Assembly (NCBI GenBank): GCA_942159475.1
Contig: OW804095.1
Coordinates: forward strand, 150,960,808 to 151,024,807
Reading direction: 5' to 3'
DNA: 64,000 bases
Source: Sthenelais limicola
Taxonomy: Eukaryota; Annelida; Polychaeta; Phyllodocida; Sigalionidae
Below are positions 49,183-57,619 of this stretch, one piece after another. Numbering within the stretch: position 1 is the stretch's first letter; every line of letters begins with the position of its first letter. The translations under genes were made by a program, and so were the position numbers. Under the pieces are notes generated by a model that saw nothing but the letters and a program-made list of their open reading frames with translations, ran no database searches and was not told the origin of the DNA.

Positions 49183-49202
49183 TGGTGCCGTGAGTGTGAG
49201 GG
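49183..49202 (+). promoter_or_regulatory. Primer binding site, tRNA-His type
   Basis: One base after the 5' LTR the sequence reads TGGTGCCGTGA, then GTGTGAGGG. The first 11 bases complement CCA plus the acceptor stem of animal tRNA-His (3' part UCACGGCACCA, from general knowledge). Complementarity seems weaker beyond that. This is where minus-strand DNA synthesis would be primed. Other tRNAs with a similar acceptor stem cannot be excluded without a tRNA set from the host. Confidence 0.65.
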
Positions 49203-49667
49203 AAAAATACTTTTGTATTTCTTCCTAGAACACTGGATTGTCTGCTGGACATTGAAGTTTCAAGGGATTATACACAGTCTGCTTATTTTTCTCACTATCC
49301 GGACCCATCCGGACCTCCAGGATCCTCCGGATCTCATTGGATCTTTGTCTCCATTTTTCTTTGGAAGTATCCGGAGCTGGAGATAGTCATTGGATATCGT
49401 CTGGATACATCTCAAATTAACACGGAATATTTAAACTTGGGTTTATTTTTATTTTTGGGCAGAGTGATATAAGACAACTTATGTTCACTGGTTAGACTCC
49501 TGGATGGTGTGGACACTGCTTCGCCTTGCTGTTGCTGTGGAGAGATTTTTGATTTTCTTCTCCTGAAGGGTTCAAACACGATTGGACTGCTTTTTGTTTT
49601 TTTTACTTAGTATATTTTTGTATTTCTTCCCAAATAAACGGACTTGGAGTCACAGGAAGGATTAAAC
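49203..49667 (+). other. Untranslated leader of the gypsy element
   Basis: About 465 bp between primer site and gag ATG, without a long ORF. It contains a second cluster of TCCGG motifs (about 49298-49375: TATCCGGACC, CATCCGGACC, CCTCCGGATC, TATCCGGAGC), resembling the cluster in the LTR and the one upstream of ORF3. It probably holds packaging and dimerisation signals; none can be pointed to directly. Confidence 0.6.
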
Positions 49668-51119
49668 ATGGCTACTGATTTGACGAAGGAGATAATATCT
49701 GGCATAGAACTCAAGGACGTGGATCCTAAGATCAGGGATTACATCTTACAAGCAGCTAAAGACAAGGAAGATGTTGACAAGAGGTTGGCTTTGACAAGAA
49801 GCGAATTTAAAGATGTCGCTGGTGAGCGTGATGCTGCCATAAATACGGTGGATCAGCTCCAGGAGGATCTTATTCGTAATAAGAATGCTTTGGATCAGGC
49901 TGCTTCTGATACGGATTTGCTGCATAAGGAGGTTACTTCGAAGGAAAAGACCTTGAAGAGTATGAATACGGAACTGCTATTAGCTAAGGCTAATGTCGAT
50001 GATGCAGTGAAAAACGTGGACTATTGGAAGAGTGAAGCTCGAGTTAATAAAGCTGAGTTAAACGAAACCAAAAGTTTGTTTAAAATGAAAGATGGGTCTG
50101 ATGTGAGAGATACTGAATTTTGGAAATCATTGGATTCCAATCCTTTGTATGGCCATATTGGAACACGCGGCGGGAAAAAAGTTTCTTTTATGAAGAAATC
50201 ACGAGGATCTCTGTCGTTGTTTGATGCTGTGGAAGTTGAGGAGGATGAAAATATTTGTCCGATCAAGATCAAGGATTCTTCCACAGATATATCTGTGAGT
50301 CATTGGTCAGAGAAGCCCAAATGCTCAATGCCTCCAGCCTTCGAAGGAAAGGATTGGTACCAATACCTTGTTCAATTCGAAAATATTAGCTTTGCTAATA
50401 ATTGGTCGCAAGAAACAAGGATGAAAGTGCTTTTCTCCAAATGTAAAGGAGAGGCTGCAAGCGTTGTTAATGATTTTGACATCTCAGAAGGATCATATCA
50501 GGACTTAGTCACCGTATTATGCAGGATATATGGAGGAGGTACTCCTGAAGACCGAGAAAATACCTTCTATTCAAGAAAGCAAATTCCTGGTGAGGATCTA
50601 AATGCCTTTGCAGTTCATCTTAGATCTTTGATGATCTGGGCCTTTCCGGGTGAAAGACATAATTTTCATACTCGGCTGCTGATTCAGCAGTTCATTAAAG
50701 GCATGTTGGACAAGAAGATCGCATTGGAGGTTCATGCTCGTCAGCCTAAGTCATTATTCGATGCCCTGGACTTAGCAAATCGGTATAAAAGTGGAATAAA
50801 AACACTTTTTGGAGTTAATGCCAGCTCTGATGTGTTGACTACAGTTGCTGCTGTTTCTCATACAACTGTGACCGAGTTTGACGAATCAGATGAGGAAGAA
50901 TATGGAATAAATGCTTTGGGAGAGAGAACAAAGTGGTCGGGCTACAGGAAAAGTGGACCCTGGAGGAATAAATCATCTCAGACTCCTTATTGCAAGTGGT
51001 GTGATACAGCCGGACACTCTACCTTTTCATGTAAAGGTTTCCTTGATGCTAAGAACAAATCCGGAATCTTGGATCAGAAATCTGGTAAAAGCATGGCTGG
51101 TCTTGAGGGAAACGACTAG
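49668..51119 (+). CDS. gag: Gag (coiled coil, capsid, CCHC nucleocapsid)
   Basis: Forms the particle that packages element RNA. It is 483 aa from the ATG at 49668 (MATDLTKEII); an upstream TTG at 49644 is in frame but unlikely as a start. Residues about 25-140 are rich in K, E, D, L and A with heptad-like spacing and few prolines, reading as a long coiled coil, which is unusual for a Ty3/gypsy Gag. Residues about 210-380 resemble the retrotransposon capsid domain (PPAFEGKDWYQYLVQF, then RMKVLFSKCKGEA). One zinc knuckle, C-x2-C-x4-H-x4-C, lies at about residues 442-455 (CKWCDTAGHSTFSC). The stop is TAG at 51117-51119, just after the slippery heptamer at 51107-51113, so a fraction of ribosomes should continue into pol. 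Confidence 0.92.
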   Translation: MATDLTKEIISGIELKDVDPKIRDYILQAAKDKEDVDKRLALTRSEFKDVAGERDAAINTVDQLQEDLIRNKNALDQAASDTDLLHKEVTSKEKTLKSMNTELLLAKANVDDAVKNVDYWKSEARVNKAELNETKSLFKMKDGSDVRDTEFWKSLDSNPLYGHIGTRGGKKVSFMKKSRGSLSLFDAVEVEEDENICPIKIKDSSTDISVSHWSEKPKCSMPPAFEGKDWYQYLVQFENISFANNWSQETRMKVLFSKCKGEAASVVNDFDISEGSYQDLVTVLCRIYGGGTPEDRENTFYSRKQIPGEDLNAFAVHLRSLMIWAFPGERHNFHTRLLIQQFIKGMLDKKIALEVHARQPKSLFDALDLANRYKSGIKTLFGVNASSDVLTTVAAVSHTTVTEFDESDEEEYGINALGERTKWSGYRKSGPWRNKSSQTPYCKWCDTAGHSTFSCKGFLDAKNKSGILDQKSGKSMAGLEGND

Positions 51120-51153
51120 TGGTTGTGTTGGACAAGGCCATCAACTCAACCAC
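51107..51153 (+). promoter_or_regulatory. -1 programmed ribosomal frameshift signal, gag to pol
   Basis: GGGAAAC (51107-51113) sits in the gag frame as G GGA AAC, the canonical X_XXY_YYZ arrangement known from retroviruses. A 5-nt spacer (GACTA) follows. Then a stem-loop: GTGGTTG (51119-51125) pairs with CAACCAC (51147-51153), one T.T mismatch, GTTG (51127-51130) pairs with CAAC (51142-51145), plus a G.U closing pair, around a 9-nt loop. The pol frame is closed upstream by TGA at 51104-51106 and gag stops at 51117-51119, so the frames overlap only from 51107 to 51119, exactly where the heptamer lies. A pseudoknot with downstream sequence was not examined. Confidence 0.88.
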
Positions 51154-54100
51154 CCTATCTCAAAGTGGCTTTTCCGACCAGACAATTACAGCAATGAATA
51201 ATTCTTCAGGACCTTCTTTCTTAGGGGAGGGTACGGCCCCTGAAGCTCCTGATTTATTACTGGTGACCAGGCCTGAAGAAAATATTTATTGTCTGCCTAA
51301 CTTAAAAGGAGCAAGATGGTATGTACCTGCTACTTTTGGAAGAGATTTGTATCACCTATTAGTGGACACTGGAGCCTCCATCAGCTTGATCGATGAGGGT
51401 ATATATTCCTCTATGATCAACCCACCTTCATTGTTACCCACTTCGGATAAGGTCATTGCTGCTAATGGCAGTGATATAACCTTGTTAGGTGTTGCCAATT
51501 TCCACTTTGATCTTGGAGGAAAGTTGCATGTCTGGAGATTTTTCGTTGGACGTATCCATAGAGAATCCGGAATATTAGGCTTGGATTTCCAGATGGCAGT
51601 GGACATGGCGTTTAGAAGCAAAACTGGGGAGATTGATATAAATGGAAAGAAAACTTTTTGTGAATTTGTATCGAATAATGGAGCCCTGAGAGTTAAGGAA
51701 AGAACTAAAATTAAGAAGAATTCAGTGACGATGGTAGAAGCAATCTGGACTGGCCCTAGGAATGGCATGAGCAAATGTGATTTCCTTGTGGAACCTCCTA
51801 TGTACATAGACGATGACAGAGGCTTAGTGAATTTTCCTACCATGATAGGATATAGAGAAGAGGAGGAGTTGTATGGGTTGCCTGTGATGAATATCACCAA
51901 CCAGGCACAATTCATTGAAGAGGGTGAAATATTAGGCGTTGCTGAAGTGGTTTCTCAAATAGAGAACACTAGGAATGATGAGTCGATAGACATCGCTGGA
52001 CCTGAAAATTCTACCTTGGAGGATGAGCGAATTACTGTATTGTTGGAAACAATTGCTCGTGATCCGGCAATGACCGAATATAATTTGCCTCAATACCTGG
52101 AACAGCTGGTTTCTCAGAGTGACATTACCACCGAGAGGGAGAAAGATTTGGTTAGATCTGACCTACTGGAATTTTTCAATATATTCCAAAAACCTGGAGG
52201 AGACCTAGGCAGAACGGATAACGTGAAACATCACATAAACACTGGAGATTCGGAACCTATCAAGCAGAGCTATCGCCGCTTACCCATAGGCAGGAGAAAA
52301 ACAGTGGAAGAAGAGCTAGTAAAGATGTTAAATAAAGGAGTTATTTCGCCTAGTGATTCGCCATGGTCATCACCGATTGTTCTGGTCAAAAAGAAGGATA
52401 ATTCCATTCGTTTCTGTGTGGATTATCGCAAAGTAAATGACATCACTAAGAAAGATGCGTTCCCCCTACCTAGAATCGACGAAAGTCTAGATGCTCTTGG
52501 GAAAAACATGTATTATTCTACCCTGGATCTCGAATCAGGCTATTGGCAAGTGGAATTGGATGAAGAATCGAAGGAAAAATCTGCATTCGTCACCCATATA
52601 GGCTTGTTTCGCTTCAATGTGATGGCATTTGGGCTATGCAATGCCCCAGCCACATTTGAACGCATGGTAGAAAGTATGTTACAAGGATTGCGCTGGACAA
52701 AATGTATGGTTTACTTGGATGATATAATTTCCTATGGAAAATCATTGGAAGAAGCCAGGAAAAATCTGAAATGTGTCTTTGAGAGAATACAAAAATTTGG
52801 TTTGATTTTGAAACCGAAGAAATGTGTACTTTTCAAGCGCTCTGTTAGATTTCTAGGCAGAATAGTTAACAGCGAAGGGAGCAGACCAGATCCGGAGAAG
52901 ATCGAGGCTATTACACACTGGCCACAGCCACAAAATATCAAAGATATTCGTTCCTTCTTGGGACTTGTAGGATATTACAGGGATTTTATTCCAGAATTTG
53001 CGGAGAAGGCTGAGCCTATGTTCCAACTGCTCAGGGATCATACGAAATTTGTATGGAATGAAGATCGGGAGAAATCGTTTTGTCTACTGAAAAGTGCATT
53101 GATTTCTGAGCCTATCCTAGCATATCCAACCGAGAATGATTTATTTATTCTCGATTCTGATGCCAGTAATTTTTCAATTGGCTCAATTTTGTCTCAAGTA
53201 CAGGACGGAGAAGAAAAAGTTCTTTGTTATTTCTCCAAATCATTGGATTCTACTCAGAGGAATTATTGTACAACGCACAGGGAGCTGCTTGCGGTGATTA
53301 AGTCCTTGAAAAAGTTCAAGCATTTCATCTGGGGCACAAGATTTATCATTCGTACGGATCATTCTTCATTGAGATGGGTCCTGAATTTCAAGGATGCTGA
53401 TGGAATTTTAGTTCGGTGGCTGTCTATTCTAGCTTATTTTGATGTGGATCAATCTAAGATTCTCCACCGTCCAGGAAAATTTCATAGCAATGCCGATGCT
53501 CTTTCAAGAATGAGGAAGATCAGGAGATGTAAAAATCCTGGCTGTGTCACGTGCAGGAAGGACCCTTGCAAACCTATTGGTATGGTATCTTCTGTCGACG
53601 ATATGACAAGCAAATGGGAGGAAAAGAAGGGATTTTTGCAGGAAGTTTTTCCTTGCTCAGAGGGTGAGATGGCGAAATATCAGGATGAAGACAGAGATAT
53701 TGCCAAGATCAAGTCACTGGTTCGAAGTAAAGAGGAACTTTCCACTCAGGAGATTCGTGCAGAAACACGAGAGTTTAGAGTATTGTATGGTTTCCTCAGC
53801 AAGATGATAATACGCAATGGGATTCTATATGTGATATATCATGAAGAAGCCTCAGTTTCTGACATGACTATCGTTGGCCCGTTGAAGATACGGATGGCTA
53901 TTTTCCGCATGTTACATGGTTCTCCTCAAGGTGGCCATTTTGGAAGAAAGAAGACCCTAGGAAAGGTGAAACAAACATTTTTCTGGCCACTTATGTCTGA
54001 AGATATAGAGCGATGGTGTGCTTCTTGTGATATTTGCCAACGTGTGAAAGATTTCCCTAGAAAAGGGAAGAGACCGCTTCATAATGAAATTTCTGGCGCA

Positions 54101-55033
54101 AGATTTGATAGGATAGCTCTGGATATTGCTGTAAATTTACCTTTGACTCTCAGAGGTAACATATGCTTTATGGTGGTCCAGGACTATTATTCAAAATACA
54201 TGGAGGCATTTCCTATGCCAAATTACCAAGCTGACACTTGTGCTACCCACCTTATGGAAGGCTGGATCTTGAAATTTGGAGCTCCATTGAATATTCATTC
54301 GGATAGGGGTGCCAACTTCACTTCTTCTTTATGGAGAGAGTTGTGCATATTGATGTCTATAAAGAAGACATTTACCAATTCTTATAGGCCTCAATCCGAT
54401 GGATTAGCTGAAAGATCGATTAGGACTCTGAAGACAGCTTTGTCGGGCTTGGCAAATCTCCATAGAAATGACTGGGACCAGCTGATTCCATATATCACCT
54501 ATGCTTATAGGTGTAGTTTGCATGAATCAACCGGCTGTTCTCCAAATCTACTTACCTTTGGTGAGGAAATTTCAATGGTGCCTGCAGTCATTTATCGGAA
54601 TTATGACGAGAATTTTGAAGCAAGGTGTCCAAATAACCAAGTGTTATACATCAGAGAACAACTCCTGAAGGCACACGAGTTTGTAATGAAGAATTTAAAA
54701 CGATCGGTGAAAGCACAGAAAAAGGTCTATGACAAGAATACATTGGTCAGAGAATATGCTCCTGGAGTTTGGGTCTACAAATTTATCACAGTGAAAACTG
54801 GACGGCCACTGTGTGGAAGATGGGAGGGTCCCTTTCAAATAGTTGAAAAACTAAATGAATGGACCTATGTCATTGATAAAGGCACGAAGAAAATGGCGAA
54901 AATACATGTGGATTATCTGAAGCCCTGCCTAAAACCTGCTAATGAAAGCAGAGATAATGATTTATCGCCAGAAAGTGCGAGGAGAACCAGAACGAGGGTG
55001 ATTAAGGCTCCCACAAGATATGGCTTTCCCTGA
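51113..55033 (+). CDS. pol: Pol polyprotein (PR-RT-RNase H-integrase), by -1 frameshift
   Basis: Replication and integration enzymes, translated as Gag-Pol after the -1 shift; the next codon in the pol frame is CGA at 51113. Residues below count from GTG 51119. Aspartic protease: VDTGAS with D83. Reverse transcriptase: about 400-610, LDLESGYWQ and YLDD at 532-535. RNase H: LDSDAS (D679), HRELLAV, RTDHSS. Integrase: zinc-binding H933-x6-H940..C970-x2-C973, then D1002, D1062 and E1098, with exactly 35 residues between the last two (D,D35E). The C-terminal WEGPFQIVEK (G1237-P-F) is a GPY/F module, and no chromodomain is evident. All catalytic residues are present and there is no internal stop. 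The stop is TGA at 55031. Confidence 0.95.
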   Translation, partial: RLVVVLDKAINSTTLSQSGFSDQTITAMNNSSGPSFLGEGTAPEAPDLLLVTRPEENIYCLPNLKGARWYVPATFGRDLYHLLVDTGASISLIDEGIYSSMINPPSLLPTSDKVIAANGSDITLLGVANFHFDLGGKLHVWRFFVGRIHRESGILGLDFQMAVDMAFRSKTGEIDINGKKTFCEFVSNNGALRVKERTKIKKNSVTMVEAIWTGPRNGMSKCDFLVEPPMYIDDDRGLVNFPTMIGYREEEELYGLPVMNITNQAQFIEEGEILGVAEVVSQIENTRNDESIDIAGPENSTLEDERITVLLETIARDPAMTEYNLPQYLEQLVSQSDITTEREKDLVRSDLLEFFNIFQKPGGDLGRTDNVKHHINTGDSEPIKQSYRRLPIGRRKTVEEELVKMLNKGVISPSDSPWSSPIVLVKKKDNSIRFCVDYRKVNDITKKDAFPLPRIDESLDALGKNMYYSTLDLESGYWQVELDEESKEKSAFVTHIGLFRFNVMAFGLCNAPATFERMVESMLQGLRWTKCMVYLDDIISYGKSLEEARKNLKCVFERIQKFGLILKPKKCVLFKRSVRFLGRIVNSEGSRPDPEKIEAITHWPQPQNIKDIRSFLGLVGYYRDFIPEFAEKAEPMFQLLRDHTKFVWNEDREKSFCLLKSALISEPILAYPTENDLFILDSDASNFSIGSILSQVQDGEEKVLCYFSKSLDSTQRNYCTTHRELLAVIKSLKKFKHFIWGTRFIIRTDHSSLRWVLNFKDADGILVRWLSILAYFDVDQSKILHRPGKFHSNADALSRMRKIRRCKNPGCVTCRKDPCKPIGMVSSVDDMTSKWEEKKGFLQEVFPCSEGEMAKYQDEDRDIAKIKSLVRSKEELSTQEIRAETREFRVLYGFLSKMIIRNGILYVIYHEEASVSDMTIVGPLKIRMAIFRMLHGSPQGGHFGRKKTLGKVKQTFFWPLMSEDIERWCASCDICQRVKDFPRKGKRPLHNEISGARFDRIALDIAVNLPLTLRGNICFMVVQDYYSKYMEAFPMPNYQADTCATHLMEGWILKFGAPLNIHSDRGANFTSSLWRELCILMSIKKTFTNSYRPQSDGLAERSIRTLKTALSGLANLHRNDWDQLIPYITYAYRCSLHESTGCSPNLLTFGEEISMVPAVIYRNYDENFEARCPNNQVLYIREQLLKAHEFVMKNLKRSVKAQKKVYDKNTLVREYAPGVWVYKFITVKTGRPLCGRWEGPFQIVEKLNEWTYVIDKGTKKMAKIHVDYLKPCLKPANESRDNDLSPESARRTRTRVIKAPTRYGFP

Positions 55034-56012
55034 TTTTAAATGATAATTTTATTCAATATCTGGAGGAGGAATGTTGACTGAACATTAGATTTGATTCCCT
55101 GCCTTCGGGAGAGCCATATGCACGTAAAGAAGCCTCTGGTGAACACGGGAGAGAGTAGATACGATTACATGGTGGATTTACGGCCATTTTGAAACCATGA
55201 TTGGGTCTATTTCCACATGGAAATATTCCTTTTGTTTTAATGACAATTTCAAGCTAACCTAAGGTGTTAGATAGGCTTCTTTGAAGCAATTTACCATGAG
55301 AAAACTTTGACGGCTCTTCCTCGTCGACAGCCGGTAGGAGGAGTAACCAGGAGACGGTCTCATTCCACGGAGCCCGGGGAAGCAAGCCAATATGTTTAAT
55401 TTACATATTTAACGAAGAAATATGTATTCTACTGCTATTATTTAGCATTTTATGATCAAATTCTCGGTCAAAGTCAACCCTCATTGAGTTTCTATACACT
55501 TTTCAACCTGTCGTCGATGGAAATAAACACCGCGCTAAGAAGTAAACAAAGCGGAACGTTGCGTCGGTGAGCGCTATGGCGGACACCTCGACACGCGGAG
55601 CGTCTACCTTGCCGGCAAGGCGCTGATGCCCTTGGTTCGCTGCAATGTGCACTCTGCCCATACGGATAAAAGTAGTATAGGAAATGTTGATTTTTCCCTG
55701 GGGTTTGACTATATAGCCTGAATGATATTATTTCTTTATTTTATTCGCGAGGTAATATGCAGTTTTCTTGCAATCTATTACCTAATATGGGTAAGGAACC
55801 GTGCAGAGTGGATCCTCGCCACCTGTATGTCCATATATGGGCATAGTTTTTGGGTGTGGCTCGGGTTGGCACCTATATAAGACGGGTGAAGCACGTGCAC
55901 AGCAGGTTGCGTTCCATTTCAACACTGAAGTATACATAGGATCGAGACGTTTATGTCCTCCGGAGCTGTCCGGACCTGCTTTTGTTGAAGTTATCGATTG
56001 ACAATTGGAACC
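55034..56012 (+). other. Spacer between pol and ORF3 with promoter-like features
   Basis: No ORF of note. It begins with a polypurine run followed by TGTTGAC (55062-55078), resembling a polypurine tract/LTR junction. At about 55500-55640 composition becomes CpG-rich, with ATGGCGGAC at 55576 opening only a 16-codon ORF (MADTSTRGAS...). A TATATAAG box lies at 55874-55881 and a TCCGGAG/TCCGGAC pair at about 55958-55977, shortly before the ORF3 start. This could be a separate promoter for ORF3 or captured host sequence. Confidence 0.5.
55874..55881 (+). promoter_or_regulatory. Candidate TATA box upstream of ORF3
   Basis: CTATATAAGACG lies 132 bp before the ORF3 ATG (counted from the end of the box) in locally GC-richer sequence. 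A transcript starting about 30 bp downstream would have a roughly 100-nt leader and encode ORF3 alone. An initiator-like CCATTTC is centred on 55916, a little far for this box. Evidence is motif-level only; ORF3 could instead be reached by splicing of the full-length RNA. Confidence 0.35.
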
Positions 56013-57344
56013 ATGCCTTCATCAAGTGAAGATGATAGAGTGTACGACCGAAGTAACAAATTCTCTGGCGAGAAAAAGGATAAGAAGAAGCCCACGGAGA
56101 GCAGGAATCGAAGGAAATCTGACAGTGTTAGCAGAGATTCCTCTGAGCGTCGCTCCCGTTCCAATTCGCCTGGCAGAGAGAGGGGTTTGTCCTCCGAGTT
56201 TACGGACAAGATTAGGCCTCCTCTGCTCAAATTGAAGAAACCAAAGGACACTAGACATGGCAGGTGTGTACCAGTTACTGATTCTGATCAGGACTCGGAA
56301 ACAGAAGAAATCATATTCGTCAACATTACTGAGGCCGATCTTATACGCAAATACGAAGAGTGGATAGATGGAATTCTTGGTAGAATTGTATCTGAAGACA
56401 CCCGGAGAGAGCTGCGCTCTATTGTGTATAAAGGACATGACAGTGCATCGACGGGTGGAGGCAGCTGCCCGTATCTCCGTTGTACAGGCAAGGTATTGCA
56501 TAGCCGTCTAGCCTGGCTTAGGCACATGGAGGAAAATCATCTCCCCAACCGTTGGGAGTATATGTGTGGGATCCGTCACCAGACCTCTGGACCATGCAAG
56601 AATAAACAATTACGGATGTGCTCTTCTGTCCGCCACATGATGTGGGTGCATAATTTGTCACAAAATCAGGCTGGACTGAGGTGCTTAAATAACAGCGACA
56701 GGTTTTGCAATTTGGCCAGCAATCCTGACTATGGTGAGAAAGATCCAGTCGCCACAATAGCCCGGAAAAGAGCTGCTCCAGCCAGCTCATGTGTTAAGAA
56801 GGAGAAGAAGCAAGTGCTCCCTGCGACTAAGTCCAAGGTTGAGAATAATATTTCTCCTGTGGTGTCAGTGGACTTTAATGAAGTCAACATGGATCTGGAA
56901 CAGCTAAATGACAGTGAGGCAGTCAAAAACTTGGCTGTCGCTCAATGCCAGTTGGTAAAGGCCCATTCATCCTTTGCGGAGGCGTTAAAGCATCTCCACA
57001 CAGATTACGAACATTTTGGCAATGTTAACAGAGACAAAGAGGCCTGGTGTGAAGAGCGAAAACGCTTGTTAGACGAGATTCTTGACCTCAAGGTGAGGCT
57101 GGAGATTGCTACCCACTCCCAATCTGTTCTTGAGGATGAACTGAGACTTTCCCAGGACAATGTGAAAGAACTGCAACGATCCCTTGATCGTGAGCGTGAA
57201 AAGGCCAGTGTTGAGAAGAAATCAGATGATCTGGAGGTATCTGTGGTGACTGAAAATGCAGATCCGGACAAGGAAACAAACCAGATCATACCTGGCTTCA
57301 CGCTGGAGCAATCTCTTGCCATTCGTGCGATAATGTCTACTTAA
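56013..57344 (+). CDS. ORF3: SR-rich, zinc-finger-like, coiled-coil protein
   Basis: 443 aa from the ATG at 56013; no family recognised. Residues about 1-75 are hydrophilic and basic with SR/RS pairs (RRSRSNSPGRERG). Residues 152-176 read C-x4-C-x13-H-x4-H (CPYLRC..RHMEENH), zinc-finger-like. A second group, C185, C195, C203, H208 and H213, ends in the same H-x4-H spacing (SSVRHMMWVH). Residues about 285-425 are strongly charged with heptad-like leucines (LLDEILDLKVRLEIA, VLEDELRLSQ), a probable coiled coil. There is no signal peptide or transmembrane segment, so it is not an envelope protein. The uninterrupted frame in a young element suggests it is functional. Nucleic-acid binding, packaging or host silencing antagonism are guesses. 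Confidence 0.8.
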   Translation: MPSSSEDDRVYDRSNKFSGEKKDKKKPTESRNRRKSDSVSRDSSERRSRSNSPGRERGLSSEFTDKIRPPLLKLKKPKDTRHGRCVPVTDSDQDSETEEIIFVNITEADLIRKYEEWIDGILGRIVSEDTRRELRSIVYKGHDSASTGGGSCPYLRCTGKVLHSRLAWLRHMEENHLPNRWEYMCGIRHQTSGPCKNKQLRMCSSVRHMMWVHNLSQNQAGLRCLNNSDRFCNLASNPDYGEKDPVATIARKRAAPASSCVKKEKKQVLPATKSKVENNISPVVSVDFNEVNMDLEQLNDSEAVKNLAVAQCQLVKAHSSFAEALKHLHTDYEHFGNVNRDKEAWCEERKRLLDEILDLKVRLEIATHSQSVLEDELRLSQDNVKELQRSLDREREKASVEKKSDDLEVSVVTENADPDKETNQIIPGFTLEQSLAIRAIMST

Positions 57345-57610
57345 TATACTGGACTCTTGCGTGTGATATCGTCGTGTTGGTGCTTTGCTGATGTAAATAG
57401 CCTATGAATCTTTATTCATATATATTCGCAACTTTTTTTTATGTTGAAGAACCGTTAAATGTTGGTATATGATACTCTACGTTTTTTTTTATTATGAGCT
57501 ATTGTATTAATGTACATATGAATCGTTCTTAATTCTTGTTAACATGTTCATAAAATTTCTCCAGTCATTGAATATGTTCATCTCCTTTTAAAATTTTATT
57601 TCCGTTGGTT

Positions 57611-57619
57611 GGGGAGGAG
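57611..57619 (+). other. Polypurine tract for plus-strand priming
   Basis: GGGGAGGAG stands directly before the 3' LTR (TGTAAC..), the position and composition expected for the plus-strand primer. A longer G-rich stretch, GGTTGGGGAGGAG, starts at 57607. Confidence 0.8.

Noticed and set aside
49644..49667. Upstream TTG as gag start
   Set aside because: An ATG in the same frame at 49668 is a normal start; non-AUG initiation is not needed.
56022..56501. 159-codon frame opposite ORF3
   Set aside because: Antisense shadow of ORF3; no independent support.
56013..57344. ORF3 as an envelope gene
   Set aside because: No signal peptide, transmembrane segment or glycosylation-rich ectodomain; the Cys/His spacing is zinc-finger-like.
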